From positions 4,687,001 through 4,751,000 of the forward strand of contig NZ_PPFB01000001.1 in assembly GCF_002899455.1 (NCBI RefSeq): a stretch of 64,000 nt of DNA, written 5' to 3'. This DNA comes from Streptomyces sp. DH-12. Its GTDB lineage: Bacteria > Actinomycetota > Actinomycetes > Streptomycetales > Streptomycetaceae. The notes below the pieces were generated by a model. That model was given only the letters and a program-made list of their open reading frames with translations, was not told the DNA's origin and made no database searches. Positions within the stretch are counted from its first letter, which is position 1. Every line of letters starts with the position of its first letter. Below, in pieces: positions 40,990 through 49,891 of the stretch. The translations under genes were made by a program, and so were the position numbers.

Positions 40990-42450
40990 ATGACCGCCCC
41001 GAACCCCCGCGACACGGGTGTCGCCGAGCCCGCCGCCGCCCCGGCCGTCGTCCCCGACGACACCGTCCTCAGCCGCAGGTACCGGGCGCTGAGCGTCGGG
41101 GTCGTCTCCGTCGTGCTGCTGATCGCCTTCGAGGCGACGGCGGTGGGCACGGCCATGCCCGTCGCGGCCCGTGAGCTGAACGGCGTCCCGCTGTACGCGT
41201 TCGCGTTCTCCGGGTACTTCACCACCAGCCTGTTCGGCATGGTGCTGTCCGGCCAGTGGTCCGACCGGCGCGGCCCGCTCGCGCCGCTGACCTGGGGCAT
41301 CGCCTCGTTCGCGGCAGGGCTGCTGATCGGCGGCACCGCGAGTGCGATGTGGCTGTTCATCCTGGGCCGCGCGGTGCAGGGCCTCGGCGGCGGCCTGGTG
41401 ATCGTCGCCCTGTACGTCGTCGTCAGCCGCGCCTATCCGGAGCGGCTGCGCCCGGCGATCATGGCGGCGTTCGCCGCGAGCTGGGTCGTCCCCTCCATCG
41501 TCGGCCCGCTCGCCTCCGGCGCGGTGACCGAGCACCTCGGCTGGCGCTGGGTGTTCCTCGGCATACCCGTGATCGTGGTGCTCCCGGTGGCGCTCGCCCT
41601 GCCCCAGATACGCCGCCTCGCCGCCGGCCCGGTCGGGGACGCCGAGGCCCCGGCCTCCTTCGACCGCCGCCGCATCCGGCTGGCGTTCGCGATCTCCTCC
41701 GGCGCGGGCCTGCTCCAGTACGCCGCCCAGGACCTGCGCTGGCTGTCCCTGCTGCCGGGCGCGCTGGGCGTGGCCCTGCTGGTGCCGGCCGTCCTCGGCC
41801 TGCTCCCGCGCGGCACCTCCCGGGCCGCCCGCGGTCTGCCGTCCGTGGTGCTGCTGCGCGGTGTCGCCGCCGGGTCCTTCATCGCGGCGGAGTCCTTCGT
41901 CCCGCTGATGCTGGTCACCCAGCGGGGACTCAGCCCCACGCTGGCCGGTTTCTCCCTCGCGGCCGGCGGCGGCACCTGGGCGCTGGGCTCCTGGGTGCAG
42001 TCCCGGCCCCGCCTGGAGCAGCACCGGGAGCGGCTGATGACCCTCGGCATGCTGCTGGTCGCGTTCGCCATCGCGGCGGCGCCGAGCGTGCTGATCCACG
42101 CCGTGCCGGCCTGGACGCTGGCGGTCGCCTGGGCGTTCGGCTGCTTCGGCATGGGCCTGGTGATCTCCTCCACCAGCGTCCTGCTGCTCCAGCTCTCCGC
42201 CCCCGAGGAGGCGGGCACCAACTCCGCCGCGCTCCAGATCTCCGACGGCCTCTCCAACGTCCTCCTCCTGGCGATCGGCGGCGCGGCCTTCGCCGCCCTC
42301 GGCGGCGGCACCGTCAGCCACGCGGCGACGGAGGCCACCGGGTCCCACCCGGCCGCCTTCGCCGCGGTGTTCCTGCCGATGGCGGCGGTGGCCCTGGCGG
42401 GGGTCTGGGTGGCGACCCGGGTGCGGCCGGTTCCGGACGGACAGACATGA
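40990..42450 (+). CDS. MFS transporter, drug:H+ antiporter type
   Basis: This 486-residue membrane protein has about 14 hydrophobic helices, which suggests the DHA2-like branch. MFS motif A is SGQWSDRRGPLAPL. Motif B/C-like segments are LGRAVQGLGGGLVIVALYVV and ASWVVPSIVGPLASGAV, the latter with the antiporter Gly-Pro pattern. The substrate is unknown; drug or metabolite export is the usual family role. ATG 40990 (MTAPNPRD) is used. The antitoxin frame is open from an ATG that overlaps its stop, but the antitoxin probably starts 33 bp later. Confidence 0.9.
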   Translation: MTAPNPRDTGVAEPAAAPAVVPDDTVLSRRYRALSVGVVSVVLLIAFEATAVGTAMPVAARELNGVPLYAFAFSGYFTTSLFGMVLSGQWSDRRGPLAPLTWGIASFAAGLLIGGTASAMWLFILGRAVQGLGGGLVIVALYVVVSRAYPERLRPAIMAAFAASWVVPSIVGPLASGAVTEHLGWRWVFLGIPVIVVLPVALALPQIRRLAAGPVGDAEAPASFDRRRIRLAFAISSGAGLLQYAAQDLRWLSLLPGALGVALLVPAVLGLLPRGTSRAARGLPSVVLLRGVAAGSFIAAESFVPLMLVTQRGLSPTLAGFSLAAGGGTWALGSWVQSRPRLEQHRERLMTLGMLLVAFAIAAAPSVLIHAVPAWTLAVAWAFGCFGMGLVISSTSVLLLQLSAPEEAGTNSAALQISDGLSNVLLLAIGGAAFAALGGGTVSHAATEATGSHPAAFAAVFLPMAAVALAGVWVATRVRPVPDGQT

Positions 42451-42482
42451 CCCCGGCTGGTACCACGCAGTACCGCCGCGTC

Positions 42483-42680
42483 ATGGCTGGACTGAACGTG
42501 CGTTTCACCGATGAAGAGCTCGACGCGCTGCGTGAGCGGGCCGCTGCCGGGGGACGCAGCATGCAGGCCTTCGCGCACGACGCGGTGATGGCGGCCGTGA
42601 ACGAACGTTCCCGGCTGTTCGACGAGGCGGCCGACCACGTGCTGAAGGCGGGTGCGGAGCTGAACCGGAGGCTCGCCTGA
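42483..42680 (+). CDS. Ribbon-helix-helix antitoxin-like protein
   Basis: This 65-residue protein begins MAGLNVRFTDEELDALRERA, a ribbon-helix-helix DNA-binding fold (beta strand LNVRF, then two helices). The C-terminal helix FDEAADHVLKAGAELNRRLA would wrap the toxin. The stop codon overlaps the ATG of a Fic/Doc-type toxin gene (TGATG), the standard antitoxin-toxin coupling. ATG 42483 is preferred over an ATG at 42447 that overlaps the MFS stop, because the fold starts here. The partner toxin is broken, so this is an orphan antitoxin. Confidence 0.82.
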   Translation: MAGLNVRFTDEELDALRERAAAGGRSMQAFAHDAVMAAVNERSRLFDEAADHVLKAGAELNRRLA

Positions 42681-43046
42681 TGTACCACCTCGCCTTGCCC
42701 GAGCCGTTGAACCTCGCGAAGCGGCTCGGGAGGAGGCGGTGCGCGACTACGGACTGCTCGGCTCGGCGCTGGCGCGCCCGCGGTCGAGCGTGTTCGGCCA
42801 GGACGCCTGCCCCGACGTGTGGCAGAAGGCCGCGGCCCTGATGGAGTCCCTCGCGCGCAACTACGCGCTGGTCGACGGCAACAAGCGTCTCGCCTGGTGC
42901 GCGGCCTGGGTCTTCCTGCACATGAACGGGCGCCCGCTCGACCCGGGATTCGACGTGGACGAGGCCAGCGATTCGTGCTCGACGTCTGCCGGGGAGGGCT
43001 GGACGTGCCCGAGATCGCGTCCCGGTTGCCGCGCTTCGCGCGCTGA
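42680..43046 (+). pseudogene. Decayed Fic/Doc-type toxin
   Basis: Three frames together rebuild a Doc-like toxin of about 122 residues. From ATG 42680: MYHLALPEPLNLAKRLG; then a one-base loss near 42730-42736 and EAVRDYGLLGSALARPR, FGQDACPDVWQKAAALMESL and NYALVDGNKRLAW; then a second one-base loss near 42964 and RFVLDVCRGGLDVPEIASRL. The Fic core is normally H-x-F/L-x-D-GNKR. The catalytic His position here is Tyr (NYALVDGNKR). Two frameshifts plus a lost catalytic residue argue for genuine decay rather than a single read error. Fic/Doc toxins AMPylate or phosphorylate targets such as EF-Tu. Confidence 0.85.
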
Positions 43047-43170
43047 CTGTGACCTGAGTCCCATCTGCGGCGGCGCCGGTCGCGTACCGGCGCCGACGGC
43101 TCCGGGCCATCGGTAGGGTGGCCCGGTCGTCCTACGCAGATGCGCCGACCGAACCACCCCCTCGGAGATC

Positions 43171-44964
43171 GTGACTACCACCGCCGGCCCCGCCTCGCAC
43201 CACCTGTCCCCGGCCTTCCCCGGCCGTGCCCCCTGGGGCACCGCCGGCAAGCTGCGCGCCTGGCAGCAGGGGGCGATGGACAAGTACATCCAGGCCCAGC
43301 CCCGTGACTTCCTCGCGGTCGCCACGCCCGGCGCCGGAAAGACCACGTTCGCGCTGACGCTGGCGTCCTGGCTGCTGCACCACCACGTCGTGCAGCAGGT
43401 GACCGTCGTCGCGCCCACCGAGCACCTGAAGAAGCAGTGGGCGGAGGCCGCCGCCCGCATAGGCATCAAGCTCGACCCGGAGTACAGCGCGGGCCCGCTC
43501 GGCAAGGAGTACGACGGCGTCGCCGTCACGTACGCCGGCGTCGGCGTGCGCCCCATGCTGCACCGCAACCGCGTCGAGCAGCGCAAGACCCTGGTGATCC
43601 TCGACGAGATCCACCACGCCGGCGACTCCAAGTCGTGGGGCGAGGCGTGCCTGGAGGCGTTCGAACCGGCCACCCGCCGGCTCGCGCTCACCGGCACGCC
43701 GTTCCGCTCGGACACCAACCCCATCCCGTTCGTGACGTACGAGGAGGGCGACGACGGGATCCGCCGGTCGTCCGCCGACTACACCTACGGGTACGGCTCC
43801 GCCCTCGCCGACGGCGTCGTCCGGCCGGTGATCTTCATGTCGTACAGCGGCAACATGCGCTGGCGCACCAAGGCGGGCGACGAGATCGCCGCCCGGCTCG
43901 GCGAGCCCATGACCAAGGACGCGATCAGCCAGGCCTGGCGCACCGCCCTCGACCCGCGCGGCGAGTGGATGCCGTCGGTGCTGCGCGCCGCCGACCAGCG
44001 GCTCACCGAGGTCAGGAAGGCCATCCCGGACGCCGGCGCCCTGGTCATCGCCTCCGACCAGGAGTCCGCCCGCGCCTACGCCAAGCTGATCCGCGACCTC
44101 ACCGGCCACAAGGCCACGCTGGTCCTCTCCGACGACGCCGGCGCGTCCAAGCGGATCGACGAGTTCAGTCAGAGCGACGACCGCTGGATGGTCGCCGTCC
44201 GCATGGTGTCCGAGGGCGTCGACGTCCCGCGCCTCGCGGTCGGCGTGTACGCCACCACCATCTCCACGCCCCTGTTCTTCGCCCAGGCCGTCGGCCGTTT
44301 CGTGCGGTCCCGGCGGCGCGGCGAGACCGCGTCCGTGTTCCTGCCGACCGTGCCGGACCTGCTCTCCTTCGCCAACGAGATGGAGCGCGAGCGCGACCAC
44401 GTCCTCGACAAGCCCAAGAAGGGGGGCGAGGAGGACCCGTACGCCGAGTCCGAGAAGGAGATGGACGAGGCGAACAAGCAGCAGGACGAGGACACCGGCG
44501 AGCAGGACATGCTGCCCTTCGAGGCGCTGGAGTCCGACGCCGTCTTCGACCGGGTCATGTACAACGGCGCCGAGTTCGGCATGCAGGCCCACCCGGGCAG
44601 CGAGGAGGAGCAGGACTACCTCGGCATCCCCGGCCTGCTGGAGCCGGACCAGGTGCAGCTGCTGCTGCAGAAGCGGCAGGCCCGGCAGATCGCGCACAGC
44701 AGGAAGAAGCCGGCCGAGGAGGCCGACCTGCTCGAACTGCCCGCCGAGCGGCGGCCCGTGGTCTCCCACAAGGAGATGATGGAGCTGCGCAAGAAGCTCA
44801 ACTCGCTCGTCGGCGCGTACGTCCACCAGAGCGGCAAGCCGCACGGGGTGATCCACACCGAGCTGCGCCGGGTGTGCGGCGGCCCGCCGTCCGCCGAGGC
44901 CACCGCGGGGCAGCTCCGCCAGCGGATCGCCAAGGTGCAGGAGTGGGCCACCCGCATGCGCTGA
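43171..44964 (+). CDS. DEAD/DEAH-type superfamily II helicase
   Basis: This 597-residue SF2 helicase/translocase has motif I TPGAGKTTFAL near residue 52, the DEAH-like motif II ILDEIHHAGDSKS near 146, motif III ALTGTPFRSD, and motif VI FFAQAVGRFVRSRRRGET near 375. The C-terminal 170 residues are acidic then basic (EKEMDEANKQQDEDTGEQ, LRKKLNSLVGAYVHQSGKPH) and are conserved in actinobacterial homologues as I recall. It resembles UvrB/RecG-like DNA helicases of unknown role. GTG 43171 is used. It stands alone between the toxin remnant and the IclR gene. Confidence 0.88.
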   Translation: MTTTAGPASHHLSPAFPGRAPWGTAGKLRAWQQGAMDKYIQAQPRDFLAVATPGAGKTTFALTLASWLLHHHVVQQVTVVAPTEHLKKQWAEAAARIGIKLDPEYSAGPLGKEYDGVAVTYAGVGVRPMLHRNRVEQRKTLVILDEIHHAGDSKSWGEACLEAFEPATRRLALTGTPFRSDTNPIPFVTYEEGDDGIRRSSADYTYGYGSALADGVVRPVIFMSYSGNMRWRTKAGDEIAARLGEPMTKDAISQAWRTALDPRGEWMPSVLRAADQRLTEVRKAIPDAGALVIASDQESARAYAKLIRDLTGHKATLVLSDDAGASKRIDEFSQSDDRWMVAVRMVSEGVDVPRLAVGVYATTISTPLFFAQAVGRFVRSRRRGETASVFLPTVPDLLSFANEMERERDHVLDKPKKGGEEDPYAESEKEMDEANKQQDEDTGEQDMLPFEALESDAVFDRVMYNGAEFGMQAHPGSEEEQDYLGIPGLLEPDQVQLLLQKRQARQIAHSRKKPAEEADLLELPAERRPVVSHKEMMELRKKLNSLVGAYVHQSGKPHGVIHTELRRVCGGPPSAEATAGQLRQRIAKVQEWATRMR

Positions 44965-45286
44965 GGGGCCCGGGGAGTCATCTGCGGGCGGTGGGGCGTG
45001 CGGGAGCGGTCACCCCGCGTGCGTACCGGGACAAAAGTCACCTGTTTGCTCAACTGATGACCGGATTCTGGACGGAGCCTTCCGCTCAGCGGACCGGCTC
45101 GTTACTGTCCCGCTACGCACACGCCCCGTGGCAGCGCCGCCGCGGAGCGCAGCCGTGAAGCGACTGTGCCCGGGACTGGTCCGGGCGCCGGCCGATCGGC
45201 GGCCTCTGGAGCGCGTGACCGCCGGGACTCGGTGACGTACATGCAGCGAGGGGGCCGTCGACCTCACCACTGAAGGAGTGGGCGTC
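44965..45286 (+). other. Intergenic region upstream of the IclR gene
   Basis: A 322-bp interval with no supported gene. A short frame ending at 45158 has no ribosome site or conserved features. AAGGAG at 45272-45277 decides the IclR start at GTG 45287. No promoter hexamers are assigned. Confidence 0.45.
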
Positions 45287-45928
45287 GTGACCGCGGAGAC
45301 CTCTCAGACGCTCGACAGGGGCCTACGGGTCCTGAAGCTGCTCGCCGACACGGACCACGGGCTGACCGTCACCGAGCTTTCGCACAGACTGGGCGTGAAC
45401 CGGACCGTGGTGTACCGGTTGCTCGCCACGCTGGAGCAGCACGCGTTCGTCCGCCGCGACCTGGGCGGCCGGGCCCGCGTCGGGCTCGGTGTGCTGCGGC
45501 TGGGACGGCAGGTGCACCCGCTGGTGCGGGAGGCGGCGATGCCGGCGCTGCGGTCCCTCGCGGAGGACATCGGCGCGACCGCCCACCTGACCCTGGCCGA
45601 CGGCGCGGAGGCGCTGGCGGTGGCGGTGGTGGAGCCGTCGTGGACCGACTACCACGTGGCGTACCGGGCGGGGTTCCGGCACCCGCTGGACCGCGGGGCT
45701 GCGGGCAAGGCGATACTCGCCGCCCGGCAGCGGGCCCTCGGCGACCCCGGCTACACCCTGACCCACGGCGAACTGGAGACCGGCGCCTGCGGGGCAGCCG
45801 CGCCGCTGGTGGGCGTCACGGGCGTCGAGGGCAGCGTGGGCGTCGTGATGCTGGCGGACGTCGTGCCGGAGCGGGTCGGCAAGCGCGTGGTGGAGGCGGC
45901 CCGGGAGGTCGCCGAGGCCCTGCGCTGA
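45287..45928 (+). CDS. IclR-family transcriptional regulator
   Basis: This 213-residue IclR regulator has a winged HTH at the N terminus (LDRGLRVLKLLADTDHGLTV, ELSHRLGVNRTVVYRLLATL). The C-terminal effector domain (about 85-210) includes LAEDIGATAHLTLADG and HPLDRGAAGKAILAA. It is slightly short for the family (usually about 250). GTG 45287 is selected because AAGGAG lies 9 bp upstream; GTG 45278 would sit inside that site. By position it may correspond to hpdR of S. coelicolor, recalled as a repressor of hppD, and hppD is indeed about 5 kb downstream in this window. That link is inferred. Confidence 0.88.
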   Translation: MTAETSQTLDRGLRVLKLLADTDHGLTVTELSHRLGVNRTVVYRLLATLEQHAFVRRDLGGRARVGLGVLRLGRQVHPLVREAAMPALRSLAEDIGATAHLTLADGAEALAVAVVEPSWTDYHVAYRAGFRHPLDRGAAGKAILAARQRALGDPGYTLTHGELETGACGAAAPLVGVTGVEGSVGVVMLADVVPERVGKRVVEAAREVAEALR

Positions 45929-46008
45929 CCGGAGGACGCGGGCGGGGGAGGCTCCGCCCGCGTGGACGCCCCGGCCGGGCCTCACCCCCGTCACGTTAGA
46001 TTGGCTCC

Positions 46009-46800
46009 GTGCTCACTCGCCTCACACGTCCCCAAGCCCTGGCCGTCTGCGCCGCCCCGGTCGTCGCGCTGCTGGCCACCGCGGTCCTCGCGCCGCTGCC
46101 CTTCTCCGTGGCGCAGCCCGGGACGACGGTCGACGTGCTCGGTGAGGACAAGGGCCGACAGGTCATCGCCATCTCCGGCGCCGAGGTGCGCAGGACCACC
46201 GGCCAGCTGCGGATGACGACCATCGTGGCCACTTCCCCGGACACCCGCGTGAACCTGCCGCAGGTGATCGACAGCTGGTTCCGCAGCGACGAGGCGGTCA
46301 TGCCCCGCGACGCCGTCTACCCCAGCGGGGACGACGTCCAGGAGATCGAGCAGTTCAACCGGAAGCAGATGAAGGAGTCCCAGGACGAGGCCACCCGGGC
46401 CGCGCTGGCGTACCTGGGCCGGGAGAACGAGGGCATCGACGTCACCCTGAAGCTCGCCGACGTCGGCGGCCCGAGCGCCGGACTGCTGTTCTCCCTCGGC
46501 ATCGTCGACAAGCTGGACGGCGACGGCCGCGGCGGCGACCTCACCGGCGGCCGGGTCGTGGCCGGCACCGGCACCATCGACGCCGAGGGCAGGGTCGGCG
46601 CGGTCGGCGGCGTGCCGCTGAAGACGCAGGCCGCCGAGCGGGACGGCGCCACCGTCTTCCTGGTCCCGCGCGACGAGTGCGCGGACGCGCAGGCCGAACT
46701 GCCCGAGGGGCTGCGCCTGATCCCGGTCACCACCCTGAAGGGCGCCGTCGACGCGCTGGTCGCCCTGGAGAAGGGCGCCGGCGAGGTCCCGAGCTGCTGA
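46009..46800 (+). CDS. Membrane-anchored Lon-type (S16) serine protease, YlbL-like
   Basis: This 263-residue secreted or membrane-anchored protease has an N-terminal hydrophobic segment (ALAVCAAPVVALLATAVLA), then a region of the YlbL type and a C-terminal S16 Lon-protease domain. The catalytic Ser is in DVGGPSAGLLFSLG near 164 and the Lys in GVPLKTQAAE near 207, forming the Ser-Lys dyad. The PDZ domain found in full-length YlbL proteins is not clear here. The start is GTG 46009. It ends 12 bp from the stop of the convergent ABC operon. The role is presumably quality control of envelope proteins. Confidence 0.87.
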   Translation: MLTRLTRPQALAVCAAPVVALLATAVLAPLPFSVAQPGTTVDVLGEDKGRQVIAISGAEVRRTTGQLRMTTIVATSPDTRVNLPQVIDSWFRSDEAVMPRDAVYPSGDDVQEIEQFNRKQMKESQDEATRAALAYLGRENEGIDVTLKLADVGGPSAGLLFSLGIVDKLDGDGRGGDLTGGRVVAGTGTIDAEGRVGAVGGVPLKTQAAERDGATVFLVPRDECADAQAELPEGLRLIPVTTLKGAVDALVALEKGAGEVPSC

Positions 46801-46812
46801 CCCGCCGGCCGG

Positions 46813-47778
46813 TCACCTCTCCTTCACGAGCCCCTCGGCCACCATCCAGTCCAGCGCGACCTGATGGGGGTCCTCCCCGTCGACGTCGACGCGGGCGTTG
46901 AGGGTCTGCGCCACGGTGTTGTCCAGCTTCTCCGTGACCGGGGCCAGCACCTCGGCGATCGCCGGCCACTTCTCCAGCGTCTCGCTGTTCACGGTCGGGG
47001 CCGCGTTGTAGTGGGGGAAGAACTTCTTGTCGTCCTCCATCACCACCAGGTTCATGGACTTGATCCGCCCGTCGGTGGTGAACACCTCGCCGTAGACGCA
47101 GGCGCCCTTGGCGGTCTGCGTGTAGATGATCCCGGTGTCCATCTGCGTGACGTCGCCCGGCGGGACGCTCATCCCGTACGTCTTCTCCATGCCGGGCAGC
47201 CCGTCCGCGCGGTTGGCGAACTCGCCCTCCACGCACAGCGTCACCGCGCCCGGGTCGGACTCCGCCAGCTCCGCCACCTCCGACAGGGTGTGCGTGCGGT
47301 ACCGCTCGTAGTTCGCCCGGTTCATGGCGAGGGCGTACGTGTTGTTCAGCTCCGACGGCTCCAGCCAGGTCACCCCGTTCTCCGCGTCCGCGTCCCGCAC
47401 CGCCAGCCACTGCTCGCGCGGGTCGGGGATCGGCCTGCTGTTGCCCTGGTACGTGATCCACGCCGTGCCCGTGTACTCGAACCCGGCGTCCGCCTCGCCC
47501 TTGACGACCGCCTCCCGCGAGCCGACCGAGCCCTGGATGCCGGTCCGGTCCACCACCTCCGCGCCCGCCGCCTGGAAGGCGATGCCCATGATCGCGCCGA
47601 GGATCAGCTGCTCGGTGAACTCCTTCGAGGTGACGGTGAGTTCCGCGCCCTCCAGCGGCCTGCCCCGGCCGACCGTGCCCGGCTCCACGTCGTCGACCAT
47701 GGGCGACCCGCTGGTCAGCCCGCACCCCGCGACCACCGCCAGCAGCACCACGGCCGACAGCACTCGCACCCCGCTCAC
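46813..47778 (-). CDS. Osmoprotectant-type ABC transporter substrate-binding lipoprotein
   Basis: This 321-residue binding protein of the OpuCC/OsmF (glycine betaine/choline/carnitine) class is the last gene of a four-gene operon. The lipobox is AVVAGC with Cys 19. The family opening is LTVTSKEFTEQLILGAIMGI, followed by DRTGIQGSVGSREAVVKGEA and FEYTGTAWITY, and later TTDGRIKSMNLVVMEDDKKFF. GTG 47778 overlaps the upstream permease stop (GTGA). The ligand is a quaternary amine by family; ergothioneine or other betaines are possible. Confidence 0.92.
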   Translation of the reverse strand: MSGVRVLSAVVLLAVVAGCGLTSGSPMVDDVEPGTVGRGRPLEGAELTVTSKEFTEQLILGAIMGIAFQAAGAEVVDRTGIQGSVGSREAVVKGEADAGFEYTGTAWITYQGNSRPIPDPREQWLAVRDADAENGVTWLEPSELNNTYALAMNRANYERYRTHTLSEVAELAESDPGAVTLCVEGEFANRADGLPGMEKTYGMSVPPGDVTQMDTGIIYTQTAKGACVYGEVFTTDGRIKSMNLVVMEDDKKFFPHYNAAPTVNSETLEKWPAIAEVLAPVTEKLDNTVAQTLNARVDVDGEDPHQVALDWMVAEGLVKER

Positions 47779-48620
47779 GGCCCGGCCTCCAGCCCGCGCG
47801 GCCGCAGCAGCAGCTCCGCCAGCGAGGCCAGCCAGTCCACCAGCAGGGCCAGCGCGACGGTGAGCACCGAACCCACCACGAGGACCGGCATGCGCTGGCT
47901 GGTGATCCCGGTGGTGATCAGCACCCCGAGCCCGCCGCCCCCGCCGAAGGTGGCGAGCGTCGCCGTGCCGACGTTCAGCACCAGGGCCGTGCGCACGCCC
48001 GCGAGGATCAGCGGCACGGCGAGCGGCAGTTCCACGCGGGTGAGCACGCCCAGCGGGGACATGCCGATGCCGCGCGCCGCCTCCAGCAGCGCGGGGTCGT
48101 TGGCCCGCAGCCCGGCGACGGTGTTGGACAGCACCGGCAGCACGGCGTAGGCGATGATGCCGATCAGGGCCGCCTTCCGGCCGATGCCGAGCCAGATCAC
48201 CAGCAGGGCCAGCAGGCCGATCGCGGGGGTGGCCTGCCCCGCGTTGGCGAACGCCATGACCGCCGGGGCGGCCCGGCCGGCCCGCCCCCGGGTCAGCAGG
48301 ACGCCCAGCGGGATCGCGATGATCAGCACGAAGAACGTCGAGATCGCGGTCAGCTCGATGTGCTGCCACAGCGCCTTGGTCACCTGCCCGTCCGACAGCG
48401 CGTTGCGGGTGAGGGCGTCCAGGTCGGCCTGCGCGAACCACAGCCAGGTCGCCAGCAGCACGGCGATCAGCCCCACCGGCAGGAAGGTCAGCTTCTGCCT
48501 GCTCACCCGGGCCGGCGCCACGGCCGGCCGGGACGGGGGAGCGGCCTCCTGCCCGTCCGGTCCGGCGTCCTCCCGCACCTCGGGCCCGTCCTCGGGCCGC
48601 CGCGCCTCGGAGGTCCTCAC
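47775..48620 (-). CDS. Osmoprotectant ABC transporter permease (distal)
   Basis: This 281-residue permease of the ProW/OpuCB type has an acidic and Pro-rich N terminus of about 40 residues before TM1 (FLPVGLIAVLLATWLWFAQA). The family core is present: TAISTFFVLIIAIPLGVLL, FANAGQATPAIGLLALLVIW, and the coupling loop DPALLEAARGIGMSPLGVLTRVELPLA. GTG 48620 overlaps the ATPase stop. It is one of two permeases in the operon, which together make a heterodimeric channel. Confidence 0.92.
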   Translation of the reverse strand: MRTSEARRPEDGPEVREDAGPDGQEAAPPSRPAVAPARVSRQKLTFLPVGLIAVLLATWLWFAQADLDALTRNALSDGQVTKALWQHIELTAISTFFVLIIAIPLGVLLTRGRAGRAAPAVMAFANAGQATPAIGLLALLVIWLGIGRKAALIGIIAYAVLPVLSNTVAGLRANDPALLEAARGIGMSPLGVLTRVELPLAVPLILAGVRTALVLNVGTATLATFGGGGGLGVLITTGITSQRMPVLVVGSVLTVALALLVDWLASLAELLLRPRGLEAGP

Positions 48621-49891
48621 GCCCGCGCCTCCCCGCGGTCGCCCGAGGGGTGCGCGCCCTCCTGCTCGGCGTGCGTCCGCGCGGCCCGCTGCTCCTCCGG
48701 GCCGGCCTGCGCCTCCCGCGCCTCCAGCCGGTCCGCCTCCAGGAGTTCGTGCACGGAGTTCATCAGCGTCTCCACGTCCACGACACCCTCGTAGGCGCCG
48801 TGCCGCCCGGTGACCGCGACCCGGCCGGTGTTGTCGGTGAGGACCGCCTCCAGCGCGTCCCGCAGGGTCGCGTCCCGGGTCACCGTGTCGTGCACCAGCA
48901 CGCCCGCGCGGGCCAGCGAGCCCTTGGCGCGCAGGATGTCGCCGTGCCGCAGCCACTTGTAGGGGCGGCCCCGCTCGTCCAGCACCAGCACCTCGTCCGT
49001 GCCGCCGGAGCGCAGCCTGGTGAGGATCTCGTCGAGCGGGTCGTCGACGCCCGCCGTGGGGTAGTCGGTGATCGTCACCTCCCCGACCCGGGTGAGGCCG
49101 AGCCGCTTCAGCGCCGCGCCCGCGCCGACGAAGCCGGACACGAAGTCGTCGGCGGGGTGGGTGAGGATCGCCTCGGGAGTGTCGAACTGGGCGATGCGGG
49201 AGCGTTCGCGCAGCACCGCGATCCGGTCGCCGATCTTGATCGCCTCGTCGAAGTCGTGGGTGACGAAGACGATCGTCTTGTGCAGTTCCCGCTGGAGCCG
49301 GATCAGCTCGTCCTGGAGGTGGTCCCGGGTGATCGGGTCGACCGCGCCGAACGGCTCGTCCATCAGCAGCACCGGCGGGTCCGCCGCCAGCGCCCGCGCC
49401 ACGCCCACGCGCTGCTGCTGGCCGCCGGAGAGCCGGCGCGGATAGCGGTCGCGGAACTCGGCGGGGTCCAGGCCGACCAGGTCCAGCATCTCCTCGACCC
49501 GGTCCCGCACCCGCGCGGCCGGCCAGCGCAGCATCTTCGGCACCAGGGCGATGTTCTGCGCCACGGTCATGTGCGGGAACAGCCCGCTCGCCTGGATCGC
49601 GTAGCCGATGGTGCGGCGCAGCCTCACCGGGTCCATGTCGGTGACGTCCTCGCCGCCGATGCGGATCCGGCCGCCGGTCGGCTCGATCAGCCGGTTGATC
49701 ATCTTCAGGGTGGTGGACTTCCCGCACCCGGAGGGGCCGACGAGGACCACCGTCTCGCCCGCCCCGATCTCCATGCTGACGTCGTCGACGGCGGGCCGGT
49801 CGCTGCCCGGGTAGCGCTTGGTGAGGCCCTCCAGCTCGATGGTCGCCCCGACCGACCGGGGTCCGGTCCCGGTCGTCTCAGGCTCGGCCAC
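48617..49891 (-). CDS. Osmoprotectant ABC transporter ATPase with CBS domains
   Basis: This 424-residue ATPase of the OpuCA/ProV class has Walker A VGPSGCGKSTTLK near 52, signature LSGGQQQRVGVARAL, Walker B VLLMDEPFGAVD, and the H-loop FVTHDFDEA. After the nucleotide domain, two CBS motifs (about 270-390: TDEVLVLDERGRPYKWLRHG and TRDATLRDALEAVLTDNTGR) are the usual ionic-strength or nucleotide sensor. The C-terminal tail is Glu/Ala/Arg-rich. The start GTG 49891 overlaps the upstream permease gene by 14 bp. CBS control by osmotic state is known for OpuA and inferred here. Confidence 0.93.
   Translation of the reverse strand: MAEPETTGTGPRSVGATIELEGLTKRYPGSDRPAVDDVSMEIGAGETVVLVGPSGCGKSTTLKMINRLIEPTGGRIRIGGEDVTDMDPVRLRRTIGYAIQASGLFPHMTVAQNIALVPKMLRWPAARVRDRVEEMLDLVGLDPAEFRDRYPRRLSGGQQQRVGVARALAADPPVLLMDEPFGAVDPITRDHLQDELIRLQRELHKTIVFVTHDFDEAIKIGDRIAVLRERSRIAQFDTPEAILTHPADDFVSGFVGAGAALKRLGLTRVGEVTITDYPTAGVDDPLDEILTRLRSGGTDEVLVLDERGRPYKWLRHGDILRAKGSLARAGVLVHDTVTRDATLRDALEAVLTDNTGRVAVTGRHGAYEGVVDVETLMNSVHELLEADRLEAREAQAGPEEQRAARTHAEQEGAHPSGDRGEARA

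Noticed and set aside
44965..45286. Short coding frame ending at 45158
   Set aside because: No start with a ribosome site and no conserved features.
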